NCBI RefSeq assembly: GCF_001040945.1
Contig: NZ_CP011930.1
Location: forward strand, 4,211,021 to 4,275,020
Direction: 5' to 3'
From: Herbaspirillum seropedicae
Lineage (GTDB): Bacteria; Pseudomonadota; Gammaproteobacteria; Burkholderiales; Burkholderiaceae_D
DNA length: 64,000 nt
The notes beneath the pieces were generated by a model that did not search any database, was not told the DNA's origin, and worked only from the letters and a program-made list of their open reading frames with translations. Shown piece by piece: positions 30,087-39,136 of this stretch (within the stretch, counting starts at the first letter, position 1; each line of letters starts with the position of its first letter). Both the position numbers and the translations under genes were made by a program.

Positions 30087-30871
30087 ACGCATCGGTCGCC
30101 CACCGCACCGTGGTCGTGATCCCGGTGTTTGACCACGAGCACGCCATCGGCGCGGTCGTGGCCGCCGTGCGCAGCCATGGCCTGCCCTGCATCCTGGTCG
30201 ACGATGGCTGCAGTCCGGGCTGCGCCGCAGTGCTGCGCCAACTGGCTGCGGCCGACCCGCAAGCGACCACCCTGCTGGTCCATCCCCACAACCAGGGCAA
30301 GGGCGGCGCCGTCATGACCGGCCTGCGCCACGCCGCCGCCGCCGGCTACACGCACGCGCTGCAGATCGACGCCGACGGCCAGCATGACAGCGCCGATATC
30401 CCGCGTTTCCTGGCCGCTTCGCAGGCGGCTCCGCAAGCCGTCATCAACGGCAGGCCGGTCTACGACGAGAGCGTCCCCAAGGGGCGGCTCTACGCCCGTT
30501 ACCTGACCCACGTGTGGGTGTGGATCAATACGCTCTCGCTGGAAATCGTCGATTCGATGTGCGGCTTCCGGCTTTATCCGCTGGCGCCGACGCTGCAGCT
30601 GATCGACCGCACCACCATCGGCCGCCGTATGGATTTCGACACCGAGATCCTGGTCCGTCTCTACTGGCGCGGCCTGCGCGTGCACAACCTGGCCACGCGG
30701 GTGCGCTATCCGGCCGATGGTGTCTCGCACTTCCAGGTCTGGCTGGACAACGTGCTGATCTCGCGCATGCATGCCCGCCTGTTCCTGGGTATGCTGCTGC
30801 GCGCGCCGCTGTTGCTGGGGCGTAGCTGCTGGCGCCGCCTGGGCGTGGGCGTGGGCGGACGCAAGCCATGA
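30083..30871 (+). CDS. family 2 glycosyltransferase
   Basis: 262-residue GT-A fold enzyme: VVVIPVFDHEHAIGAVV, VDDGCSPGC, and a metal-binding DAD (Asp96-Asp98) in LQIDADGQHD. It starts inside the ligase stop (ATGA overlap) and overlaps the next acyltransferase in the same way. In some aryl polyene clusters glycosyltransferase and acyltransferase are one chain; here they are separate. Sugar donor and acceptor are unknown. Confidence 0.87.
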   Translation: MNASVAHRTVVVIPVFDHEHAIGAVVAAVRSHGLPCILVDDGCSPGCAAVLRQLAAADPQATTLLVHPHNQGKGGAVMTGLRHAAAAGYTHALQIDADGQHDSADIPRFLAASQAAPQAVINGRPVYDESVPKGRLYARYLTHVWVWINTLSLEIVDSMCGFRLYPLAPTLQLIDRTTIGRRMDFDTEILVRLYWRGLRVHNLATRVRYPADGVSHFQVWLDNVLISRMHARLFLGMLLRAPLLLGRSCWRRLGVGVGGRKP

Positions 30872-31830
30872 GCGCCCCCTCGCGCACGCGCCACTGGGCG
30901 CAGATCAACGAAGTCAGCTTCGTGGCCGGCATGCGCTTGCTGTTTGCGGTCTATCGCCTGCTGGGCCGGCTGCCCTTCCGCCTCATGCTCTATCCGGTGC
31001 TGTGCTGGTACATCGCCGTCAATGGTCCGGCCCGCTGTGCTTCGCGCCGTTTCCTCGAGCAGGTCCGGCGCTATCGCCCGGACTTGCCGCTGCGGACCGG
31101 CATCGCCGGGGTCTTGCGTCACTTCGCCGCATTCGGGGAAAGCCTGCTCGACAAGATGCTGCTCTGGGGTGGCCTGTTCCCGGTGGAGCGGGTCCAGCTG
31201 CACGGCAGCGCCCACATCACCGACGCCATCGCCGCCGGACGGGGCGGGCTCATCATCTGCACCCATCTGGGCAACCTCGAACTGTGCCGCGTGATCGGCC
31301 GCCAGCATCCCGCGCTCAAGCTGACGGTGCTGGTCCATACCCGTCATGCCCAGGCCTTCAACCAGATGCTGGCCCAGCTCGATCCGGGCAGCCAGCTCAA
31401 CCTGATGCAAGTCACCGAGATGTCGCCGGCCACCGCCATCGTGCTGGCCGAGAAAGTGGCCCAGGGCGAGTTCGTGGTCATTGCCGGCGACCGGGTCCCG
31501 GTCTCGCCCCAGCCACGGGTCGCGCATGCCTCCTTCATGGGCAAGAATGCGCCGTTCCCGATCGGCCCCTATGTCATGGCGGCGCTGCTGCAATGCCCGG
31601 TCTACCTGATGTTTTCGCGGCGCAGCGCCGAGGGCGCGGAGGTGAGCTTCGAGGCGTTCCGCCAGCAGATCATCCTGCCCCGCAAGCAGCGCGACCAGGT
31701 CCTGGCAGAGCTGGCCGCCGCCTACGCAATACGACTGGAAGCACATTGCCTGCAAGCGCCCTACCAGTGGTTCAATTTCTATGATTTCTGGGCCGATTCG
31801 GCCCTGGACGAACACCATGCCTCACACTGA
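30868..31830 (+). CDS. LpxL/HtrB-like lysophospholipid acyltransferase
   Basis: 320-residue membrane acyltransferase of the lipid A late-acyltransferase superfamily, with an N-terminal hydrophobic region (FRLMLYPVLCWYIAV) and the HX4E motif in CTHLGNLEL (His133, Glu138). It probably adds an acyl or polyene chain to the glycosylated anchor. The substrate is inferred from context only. It overlaps the glycosyltransferase by 4 bp and the ammonia-lyase by 14 bp. Confidence 0.86.
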   Translation: MSAPSRTRHWAQINEVSFVAGMRLLFAVYRLLGRLPFRLMLYPVLCWYIAVNGPARCASRRFLEQVRRYRPDLPLRTGIAGVLRHFAAFGESLLDKMLLWGGLFPVERVQLHGSAHITDAIAAGRGGLIICTHLGNLELCRVIGRQHPALKLTVLVHTRHAQAFNQMLAQLDPGSQLNLMQVTEMSPATAIVLAEKVAQGEFVVIAGDRVPVSPQPRVAHASFMGKNAPFPIGPYVMAALLQCPVYLMFSRRSAEGAEVSFEAFRQQIILPRKQRDQVLAELAAAYAIRLEAHCLQAPYQWFNFYDFWADSALDEHHASH

Positions 31831-33397
31831 CCTGACTTCTTCGGCCAGCAGCACCCCCATCCGCTTCGGCGCCCAGCCGCTTGCCATCGAGGATGTGGTT
31901 GCGCTGGCGCGGCGCGAGCGCAGCGCGCAACTGCACGACGCCCCCGACTTCCGCGCGCGCATCGCACGCGGCGCGGACTTCCTGGACCGCCTGCTGCGCG
32001 AAGATGGCACCATCTATGGCGTCACCACCGGCTATGGCGATTCCTGCACGGTCACCTTGCCGCCCGAGCTGGTGCCGGAATTGCCGCATCACCTCTACAC
32101 CTACCACGGCTGCGGCCTGGGTGCGTTGTTCACGCCGGAGCAGGCGCGCGCCATCCTGGCCGCTCGTCTGAACTCCCTGTGCCAGGGTTTCTCGGGCGTG
32201 AGCGTGGCGCTGCTGGAACAGATCACCGGCCTGCTGCAGCACGACCTGCTGCCACAGATTCCTTGCGAGGGTTCGGTGGGCGCCAGTGGCGATCTCACCC
32301 CGCTGTCCTACCTGGCCGCCGTGCTGTGCGGTGAACGTGATGTCTGGCGCGAGGGCGCCACCGTGCCCGCCGCCCAGGCGCTGGCGGCCGCCGGCATGAC
32401 GCCGCTGCGCCTGCGTCCCAAGGAAGGCCTGGCCATCATGAACGGCACCGCCGTCATGACCGCGCTGGCCTGCCTGGCCTTCGACCGCGCCCGCTACCTG
32501 TGCCAGTTGGCCACCCGTATCACGGCCATGAGCAGCTTCACGCTGGATGGCAACGCCCACCATTTCGACGCCACCCTGTTCTCGGCCAAGCCGCATCCGG
32601 GCCAGCAGCAGGTGGCGGCCTGGCTGCAGCGCGACCTGCCCTGCGGCCAGGCGCACCGCAATGAAAAGCGTCTGCAGGATCGCTACTCGGTGCGCTGCGC
32701 GCCGCATGTGATCGGGGTGCTCAACGACGCCCTGCCGTCACTGCGCCAGTTCATCGAGAACGAACTCAACAGCGCCAACGACAACCCGCTGATCGACCCG
32801 GACGGCGAGCGTGTGCTGCATGGCGGCCATTTCTATGGCGGCCACATCGCCTTCGCCATGGACAGCATGAAGACCGCCGTGGCCAACGTCGCCGACCTGC
32901 TCGATCGCCAGATGGCCCTGATGGTGGACCAGCGCTACAACAACGGCTTGCCGGCCAACCTGTCCGGCGCGCAGGGTGCGCGCGCACCCATCAACCACGG
33001 TCTGAAGGCGCTGCAGATCAGCGCCTCGGCCTGGACTGCCGAAGCCCTCAAGCTGACCATGCCGGCCTCAGTGTTCTCGCGCTCCACCGAATGTCACAAC
33101 CAGGACAAGGTCAGCATGGGGACCATTGCCGCGCGCGACTGCCTGCGTGTGCTGGAGCTGACCGAGCAGGTCGCCGCCGCGCTGCTGATCACGGTGCGCC
33201 AGGGCGTATGGCTGCGCAGCCAGCGCCAGCAGGTCGGCGACACGCCCTTGCAGGATCTGCCGGCAGGCCGCCTGGCCGCGATGCAGGCGGCGCTGTCCGA
33301 GGATATCGCCGTGGTCGCCGAAGACCGCATGCTGGAACCCGACCTGCGCCTGCTGCTGCAGCGCATCCGCGCCCAGGCCTGGAGCCTGTATGACTGA
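31817..33397 (+). CDS. aromatic amino acid ammonia-lyase (HAL/TAL/PAL family)
   Basis: 526-residue MIO-dependent lyase. The self-cyclising triad is Ala156-Ser157-Gly158 (SVGASGDLTPLSYLA), with YGVTTGYGDS near the N-terminus and the conserved ENELNSANDNPLID and QDKVSMGTIAARD segments. The substrate-selectivity pair in the aromatic pocket is Tyr96-His97 (YTYHGCGLG). This differs from Ser-His of histidine lyases, His-Leu of bacterial tyrosine lyases and Phe-Leu of phenylalanine lyases, so the substrate is open. Inside this operon a cinnamate-type starter from Tyr or Phe is the natural guess. Confidence 0.9.
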   Translation: MPHTDLTSSASSTPIRFGAQPLAIEDVVALARRERSAQLHDAPDFRARIARGADFLDRLLREDGTIYGVTTGYGDSCTVTLPPELVPELPHHLYTYHGCGLGALFTPEQARAILAARLNSLCQGFSGVSVALLEQITGLLQHDLLPQIPCEGSVGASGDLTPLSYLAAVLCGERDVWREGATVPAAQALAAAGMTPLRLRPKEGLAIMNGTAVMTALACLAFDRARYLCQLATRITAMSSFTLDGNAHHFDATLFSAKPHPGQQQVAAWLQRDLPCGQAHRNEKRLQDRYSVRCAPHVIGVLNDALPSLRQFIENELNSANDNPLIDPDGERVLHGGHFYGGHIAFAMDSMKTAVANVADLLDRQMALMVDQRYNNGLPANLSGAQGARAPINHGLKALQISASAWTAEALKLTMPASVFSRSTECHNQDKVSMGTIAARDCLRVLELTEQVAAALLITVRQGVWLRSQRQQVGDTPLQDLPAGRLAAMQAALSEDIAVVAEDRMLEPDLRLLLQRIRAQAWSLYD

Positions 33398-33854
33398 GAC
33401 CGTCCTGCCTGCGGGCAAGCTCACCCTGGCCAATTCGCCCTGGCGCGGCGAAGTCGAATTGCAGATCCAGTTCTATGACCTGGACCCGATGGAAATCGTC
33501 TGGCATGGCCGTTATGTCGAATACATGGAAGCCGCGCGCTGCGCCCTGCTCGACGGCATCGGCTACAACTATCCGGCCATGAAGCAATCCGGCTATGGCT
33601 GGCCTGTGATCGACCTGCACCTGCGCTATGCCGCGCCGGCCCGCTTCGGCCAGCGCATCCGCGTGAAGGCGGCCATCGTCGAATGGGAAAACCGCCTGCG
33701 CATCGATTACCTCATCAGCGACGCCGCCAGCGGCGCCCGCCTGACCCGCGCCTCCACCGTCCAGGTGGCGGTGCAGATGAACAACCACGAGATGTGCTTC
33801 GTATCGCCGCCGGTGTTGTGGCACAAGCTCGGACTGACGCCTCCTGCCCCATGA
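33390..33854 (+). CDS. hotdog acyl-CoA/ACP thioesterase
   Basis: 154-residue 4-hydroxybenzoyl-CoA thioesterase-like protein. The active-site strand-helix reads FYDLDPMEIVWHGRYVEYMEAAR, where Asp32 lies in the family's D-x-D catalytic position. It may release product or clear stalled acyl groups. Equivalent to the single thioesterase (ApeK-type) of other aryl polyene operons. It overlaps the ammonia-lyase by 8 bp. Confidence 0.88.
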   Translation: MTETVLPAGKLTLANSPWRGEVELQIQFYDLDPMEIVWHGRYVEYMEAARCALLDGIGYNYPAMKQSGYGWPVIDLHLRYAAPARFGQRIRVKAAIVEWENRLRIDYLISDAASGARLTRASTVQVAVQMNNHEMCFVSPPVLWHKLGLTPPAP

Positions 33855-34462
33855 ACACACGCTCCCTCCTCTGCTCGCTGGCCTTGCTGGCGCTCCTGCC
33901 CACCGCCCGCGCCGCCGCGCCCGTGCAACAGATCCAGGCCACCCTGGCCAAGCCGGCCGTGATGTGCGGACGCTTCGACCAGACCAAGCAGCTGACCGGC
34001 ATCAAGAAGCCGCTGCAGGCCTATGGCCGCTTCTGCGTCCTCAAGGGGCGCGGCATCCTGTGGCAGACGCTGCAACCGTTTCCCAGCACCCTGCGCATCA
34101 CCCGCGACGCCATCGTGCAGATTCAGGATGGCCGCGTGGCCATGAAGCTCGATGCGCAGCAGGAACCGGTGGTGAAGATGATCAACAGCGTCCTGTTTTC
34201 GCTGCTGGCGGGTGACCTGAGCCAGCTTGACCAGCTCTTCGAACTCGACGGCAGCCTGCGCGACGGCCACTGGCAGGTCGCCCTCAAGGCGCGCCAGCCG
34301 GCGCTGGCCAAGGCTATCGGCGACATCAGCCTGGCTGGGGCCAGCTATGTGGACAAGGTCAGCATGAAGGAAGCCAGCGGCGACCGCACCGACATCAGCT
34401 TTTCCGCCATCAAGACCGGAGAGGGCGCGATGACGGCAGAAGAAGGAGCGCTGTTTGACTAA
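33851..34462 (+). CDS. LolA-like periplasmic carrier
   Basis: 203-residue secreted protein: signal peptide MNTRSLLCSLALLALLPTARAA, then a LolA-like half-barrel with FDQTKQLTGIKKPLQAYGRFCVLKGRGILW. LolA proteins carry lipoproteins or lipids across the periplasm. Together with the MMPL pump and lipoprotein that follow, it forms an export line for the finished lipid-linked polyene. Its ATG overlaps the thioesterase stop. Confidence 0.86.
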   Translation: MNTRSLLCSLALLALLPTARAAAPVQQIQATLAKPAVMCGRFDQTKQLTGIKKPLQAYGRFCVLKGRGILWQTLQPFPSTLRITRDAIVQIQDGRVAMKLDAQQEPVVKMINSVLFSLLAGDLSQLDQLFELDGSLRDGHWQVALKARQPALAKAIGDISLAGASYVDKVSMKEASGDRTDISFSAIKTGEGAMTAEEGALFD

Positions 34463-36887
34463 GCCGGCCCGCCACCTGCAGCGACTGCCGCGACTATTGG
34501 CGCTGGCCTGGCTGCTGGCCGTGCTGCTGGTGGCCGGCCATAATGCCTGGCTGTGGCTGGGCCAGCGCGCCAGTCCCGACACCGACATCCTGGCGCTGCT
34601 GCCGGGCGCCAGCAGCAAGGACGCCGTACGCCAGCAGGCCTTCTCCCACATGGTCGACTCGGCCCAGCAAAAGCTGGTGGTGCTGGTCGGCGACCGCGAC
34701 TGGAAGCGCGCCCAGGCTGGCGCACAGGCTTACCTCACGGTCCTGCATGCGCATGCCGACCTGGTCGCGCCCATCAACGACGACAGCGCGCAATGGCAAA
34801 GCCAGTGGCTGGGCAGCCTGGACCGCAGCCGCAGCCTGCTGCTGGGCGACGCCCAGCGCGCCCAACTGGCCACGACAACGGCGCAGCAGTGGAACCAGCG
34901 CGCCCTGGGCGGCCTGTACGGCGCCTTTGGCGGCCCCCGCCTGGGCGCCTGGCAGGATGATCCCTTCGGACTCTTCGGCGACTGGGTGCAGGAGCGCGCC
35001 AGGGAGACGCCGGTGCGCCCGCGCGATGGCATGCTCTTCGTGGAACGCGATGGCGTGAGCTACGCCCTGCTGCTGCTGGAGTTGAAGGCCCCGGCCTTCT
35101 CCATGCAGGCGCAGGAGCAGGTGGTGCCGCTGCTGGCGCAGGCGCGGCGAGCCGCGCGCACCCAGGCCGGCGAAGTCGTCAGCGGCGGCGTAGTCTTGCA
35201 CGCCGCCGCCGCCAGCGCCCAGGCCAGCAGCGAAAGCGCCACCATCGGCGCGGGTTCGCTGCTGGGCATCCTGCTGTTGATGTGGCTGACCTTCCGTTCG
35301 CTCAAGCCTATCCTCTACATCGCCCTGTCCATCGCCGTCGGCTGTCTGGGTGCGCTGTCGGTGAGCATGCTGGTGTTCGGCAAGATCCATCTGCTGACCC
35401 TGGTCTTTGGCGCCAGCCTGATCGGCATCGCCCAGGACTATGGCATCTACTTCCTCTGCGCGCGTCTGGCCGCGCCGGCTACGCAGGACTCGGCCACCCT
35501 GCTGCGACGTCTGTTGCCGGGGCTGGCGCTGATGCTGCTGGCGGCGCTGATCGGCTATCTCGGCATGGCCTTGACGCCCTTCCCCGGCTTGCAGCAGATG
35601 GCCGTGTTCTCGGCGCTGGGACTGGTGTTTGCCTGGCTGACCGTGGCCTGCTGGTTCCCGCAGCTGATCGGCCCGCAGACCCTCTGCGCAACGCCGCGTG
35701 CGCAAGGCTTCGGCCAGAGCATCGCGCGCTGGCCCGACCTGCTGGGCGGCTTCGCCTGGCACCTGGTCCTGCCCGCTGCGGTGGCGCTGATCGGGCTGGC
35801 CATCGCCGGCGTCGCCCGCCTGCACAGCAGCGATGACATCCGCGCCCTGCAGAAGAGTCCGCCCGAATTGCTGCAGGATCAGATGCGCATCAGCCAATTG
35901 CTGGAGTTGGCCGCGCCGGTGCAGTTCTACCTGGTGCGCGGCGCATCGGCCGAGGCCGTGCTGCAACAGGAAGAAGCCTTGCGCGAGAAGCTGCAAGCGC
36001 TGGTGCAGCGCAAGCTCATCACTGGCGTGCAGGCAGTGTCCAACTGGGCGCCCTCGCAACAGCGCCAGCAGGACAACCTGGCCCTGCTGCGGCGAGCGCT
36101 GCTGGAGCCCCAGGGCGAATCGCCCGACGCCGTCACGCTGACCGCACAAGCCATCGGCGAGAGCCCGCAGTGGGCGCAAGCGCTGCGCCAGCGCATGCTC
36201 GACAAGACCCAGCCGATCACGCCCGAGGAATTCCTCGCCACCCCGGCCGGGGCAGCCTCGCGGCACCTGTGGCTGGGCCAGGTGGACGGCCAGTTCGCCA
36301 GCATCGTCGCCCTGCGCGGGTTGACCGACTATCGCCAGCTCGGCCAGCTGGCCGCCGTCGCCGAGGGGATGCCAGGGGTGCAATGGGTGGACAAGGTCGG
36401 CGAGATCTCGTCGGTGCTGCGCCAATACCGGATCTACATGGGCTGGGCGCTGCTGTGCGCCTACGCCGCCATCTTCGCCCTGCTGGCGCTGCGCTACCGC
36501 CGCCGCGCCTGGCGCGCGCTGGCGCCGCCGCTGCTGGCCTCGCTGCTGACGCTGGGCCTGTTCGGCTGGCTGGGCCAGCCGCTGCAACTGTTCCACGTGC
36601 TGGCCGGACTGCTGGTGCTGGGACTGGGCGTGGACTATGGCATCTTCCTGCTCGAATCATCCCGGGACCAGCGTCCGCATGCCTGGCTAACCGTCGCTCT
36701 GTCGGCAGCCAGCGCGCTGCTGTCCTTCGGCTTGCTGGCCTTGAGCCACAGCCCGCCGCTGCACGCCTTTGGTCTCACCATGCTGTGCGGCATGCTGCTG
36801 GTGTGGCTGCTGGCCCCGCTGTTCACCCATCCCGGCCCTGCCGCGCACGCTACGCCAGACGCGCAGCCGGACAAGGAATCCGCATGA
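34455..36887 (+). CDS. MMPL/RND-family exporter
   Basis: 810-residue inner-membrane transporter. Two half-units each have one helix, a large periplasmic loop and a five-helix block (for example GSLLGILLLMWLTFRSLKPILYIALSIAVG and HVLAGLLVLGLGVDYGIFLLES); GIAQDYGIYF and GVDYGIF are the paired proton-path motifs. The start is TTG at 34455, with GGAG six bases ahead and overlap with the LolA stop. Predicted to flip or extract the polyene lipid from the inner membrane to the LolA-like carrier. Confidence 0.9.
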   Translation: MTKPARHLQRLPRLLALAWLLAVLLVAGHNAWLWLGQRASPDTDILALLPGASSKDAVRQQAFSHMVDSAQQKLVVLVGDRDWKRAQAGAQAYLTVLHAHADLVAPINDDSAQWQSQWLGSLDRSRSLLLGDAQRAQLATTTAQQWNQRALGGLYGAFGGPRLGAWQDDPFGLFGDWVQERARETPVRPRDGMLFVERDGVSYALLLLELKAPAFSMQAQEQVVPLLAQARRAARTQAGEVVSGGVVLHAAAASAQASSESATIGAGSLLGILLLMWLTFRSLKPILYIALSIAVGCLGALSVSMLVFGKIHLLTLVFGASLIGIAQDYGIYFLCARLAAPATQDSATLLRRLLPGLALMLLAALIGYLGMALTPFPGLQQMAVFSALGLVFAWLTVACWFPQLIGPQTLCATPRAQGFGQSIARWPDLLGGFAWHLVLPAAVALIGLAIAGVARLHSSDDIRALQKSPPELLQDQMRISQLLELAAPVQFYLVRGASAEAVLQQEEALREKLQALVQRKLITGVQAVSNWAPSQQRQQDNLALLRRALLEPQGESPDAVTLTAQAIGESPQWAQALRQRMLDKTQPITPEEFLATPAGAASRHLWLGQVDGQFASIVALRGLTDYRQLGQLAAVAEGMPGVQWVDKVGEISSVLRQYRIYMGWALLCAYAAIFALLALRYRRRAWRALAPPLLASLLTLGLFGWLGQPLQLFHVLAGLLVLGLGVDYGIFLLESSRDQRPHAWLTVALSAASALLSFGLLALSHSPPLHAFGLTMLCGMLLVWLLAPLFTHPGPAAHATPDAQPDKESA

Positions 36888-37453
36888 AGCCCACCCTCCT
36901 GCTGGCCGCCGCCAGCGCCGCCATGATCCTGCTGCTGGGCGGCTGCGCCAGCCCGGTTACGCCCGATACCCGGCCGTCGGCTCGGCTGTCGCTGCGCCTG
37001 GCGCCGGCCGCCCTGGGACAGAGCATCAGTCTGCAACAGCACCTGAAGGTGGAGCGCGGCAGCCGCATCGACGAACTCGATACCGCCCTGGAAATCGATG
37101 CCGAGCATCTCGACCTGGTCGGCCTGGCGTTCGGCCAGCGTGTCATGTCGCTGCACTTCGACGGGCGGCAACTGCAGGTGTGGCGGCATGCCCTGCTGCC
37201 CAGCCAGGTACAGGGCGAAGATGTGTTGCAGGATGTGCAACTGACCCTGTGGCCCGCCGAGGCCATCCGCCAGGCGCTTCCCGAGGGATGGGAGTTGCGC
37301 GAAGCCCAGGCTCAACGTACTCTCCTGCTCCACGGCGAAAAGATTGCCGTGATCGACTATCCCGACCAGCGACGCTGGGGCGGCACAGTGATCCTGAACA
37401 ATCTGCGTTACCACTACAAGCTGACGATACAGTCAGTGGTGACCTCTGAATGA
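36884..37453 (+). CDS. DUF3261 outer membrane lipoprotein
   Basis: 189-residue lipoprotein with lipobox LLGGC (signal MKPTLLLAAASAAMILLLGGCAS). The body matches DUF3261 (LQQHLKVERGSRIDELDTALEID, WPAEAIRQALPEGWELRE). Like LolB, it may receive cargo from the LolA-like protein at the outer membrane; this is inference. ATGA overlap with the exporter. Confidence 0.85.
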   Translation: MKPTLLLAAASAAMILLLGGCASPVTPDTRPSARLSLRLAPAALGQSISLQQHLKVERGSRIDELDTALEIDAEHLDLVGLAFGQRVMSLHFDGRQLQVWRHALLPSQVQGEDVLQDVQLTLWPAEAIRQALPEGWELREAQAQRTLLLHGEKIAVIDYPDQRRWGGTVILNNLRYHYKLTIQSVVTSE

Positions 37454-37466
37454 CATCGCCACACGC

Positions 37467-38666
37467 ATGAGCCTTTATCTGAACGCCCTCGGCATGGTCT
37501 GCCCGCTCGGCAGCGCGCATGACGCCATCCGCACGCGCCTGCTGGCCGGCGTGAGCGGCCTGCGCGCCGATGCGCGCTACCTCGATGCCCATGGCGAGCC
37601 CTTGGCCCTGGGCGCTGTGCCCGATGACACGCGCCTTCCCGAGGACGACCACCTGCCGCTGCGCGAACGCAGCCGCAACAACCGCCTGGCCCTGGCCGCG
37701 CTGCAACGCATCCGTGTGCAGGTCGATGCCGCCATCGCGCGCTATGGCGCAGAGCGCATCGGCATTGTGCTCGGCACCAGCACCTCCGGCATCGCCGAAG
37801 GCGAAGCCGCCTTTGCCGCACGCGCAGCCAGCGGCAGTTTCCCGCCCGGCTATCACTACGGCCAGCAGGAGCTGGGTTCGCCCGCCACCGCGCTGCAACT
37901 GACGCTGGGCACCACGGGTCCGGCCTATGTGCAATCGAGCGCCTGCGCCTCCAGCGGCAAGGCCATCGCCAGCGCCGCGCGCCTGCTCAACATGGGGCTG
38001 TGCGATGCGGTCCTCTGTGGCGGCGTCGATACCTTGTGCCAATTCACCATCGCCGGCTTCACCGCGCTGGAATCGGTGAGCGCGCAGCGCTGCAATCCGC
38101 TCTCGCTGCATCGCCAGGGCATCAACATCGGCGAGGGCGCGGCCCTGTTCCTGCTCACGCGTGAACCGGCGGCGGTGCAACTGAGCGGCTGGGGCGAGTC
38201 CTCCGACGCCTATCACATCTCCGCGCCCGACCCCGAAGGCCGGGGCGCGCAACTGGCCATCGGCCAGGCCCTGCGTCGCGCTGGCCTCACCGCGAGCCAG
38301 ATCGACTACATCAACCTGCACGGCACGGCCACGCCGCAAAACGATGCGATGGAATCGAAGGTGGTGCAGGCGCTGTTCGGCCTGGAGGTGCCGGTGAGTT
38401 CGACCAAGCCCTTCACCGGCCACACCCTGGGTGCGGCCAGCGCCATCGAAGCCGGACTGTGCTGGCTGTTGATGCAGGATGACAACCCGGACGGCCTGCT
38501 GCCGCCGCATCTGTGGGATGGCGTAGCCGATCCGGCGCTGCCGGCGCTGGCGCCGGTCCAGGTCGGACAGCGGCTGGGACGGCCGCTGCGGCATGTGCTC
38601 TCCAATTCCTTTGCGTTTGGCGGCAGCAACGTGGCGCTGGTATTTTCGCGCGGGGAGAACGCATGA
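37467..38666 (+). CDS. beta-ketoacyl-ACP synthase (ApeO-type)
   Basis: 399-residue condensing enzyme with a complete Cys-His-His triad: Cys160 in QSSACASSGK, His285 in NLHGTATPQND and His319 in FTGHTLGA. It is likely the active partner of the chain length factor at the start of the operon. The next gene overlaps by 4 bp. Confidence 0.92.
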   Translation: MSLYLNALGMVCPLGSAHDAIRTRLLAGVSGLRADARYLDAHGEPLALGAVPDDTRLPEDDHLPLRERSRNNRLALAALQRIRVQVDAAIARYGAERIGIVLGTSTSGIAEGEAAFAARAASGSFPPGYHYGQQELGSPATALQLTLGTTGPAYVQSSACASSGKAIASAARLLNMGLCDAVLCGGVDTLCQFTIAGFTALESVSAQRCNPLSLHRQGINIGEGAALFLLTREPAAVQLSGWGESSDAYHISAPDPEGRGAQLAIGQALRRAGLTASQIDYINLHGTATPQNDAMESKVVQALFGLEVPVSSTKPFTGHTLGAASAIEAGLCWLLMQDDNPDGLLPPHLWDGVADPALPALAPVQVGQRLGRPLRHVLSNSFAFGGSNVALVFSRGENA

Positions 38667-39136
38667 GCCCGACCCTGCCAACGATCCCGCCGATCGAGCA
38701 ATTGCTGCCGCACGCCGCGCCCATGATCCTCATCGACCGCGTAGTGGCGGTCAATGAAGAACAGCTGCAGGCCGAGCTGGAGATCCGCCCCGACAGCCTC
38801 TTCCACACCGGCAGCGGTGTGGGCGCGTGGGTGGGCATCGAATACATGGCCCAGAGCATCGCTGCCTGGGCCGGTTACCAGGAACTGCGCCAGGGCGGCC
38901 GCGCCAAGATCGGCTTCCTGCTGGGCGCGCGGCGCTACAGTTGCTCGGTACCGGAGTTTGTCACCGGCCTGCGGCTGGGCGTGTCGGTGCAGTTGCTGCT
39001 GCAGGCGGAGAACGGACTGGGGTCCTTCGACTGCCGCATCACCGACCTGGCAACCCAACAAGAACTGGCGCAAGCCACCGTGTCGGTGTTCCAGCCGCAC
39101 GATGCAACACACTATCTTCAAGAAGGCATGGCATGA
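38663..39136 (+). CDS. 3-hydroxyacyl-ACP dehydratase (ApeP-type hotdog)
   Basis: 157-residue hotdog protein: LPHAAPMILIDRVV (FabA/FabZ-like N-terminus), then FHTGSGVGAWVGIEYMAQSIAAWAGY. It keeps the Glu of the helix (GIEYMAQ) but not the GHFPG histidine. The hotdog domain fused to the ligase shows the reverse pattern. The two therefore look like complementary halves of one dehydratase (inference from motifs). Overlaps both neighbours by 4 bp. Confidence 0.87.
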   Translation: MSPTLPTIPPIEQLLPHAAPMILIDRVVAVNEEQLQAELEIRPDSLFHTGSGVGAWVGIEYMAQSIAAWAGYQELRQGGRAKIGFLLGARRYSCSVPEFVTGLRLGVSVQLLLQAENGLGSFDCRITDLATQQELAQATVSVFQPHDATHYLQEGMA

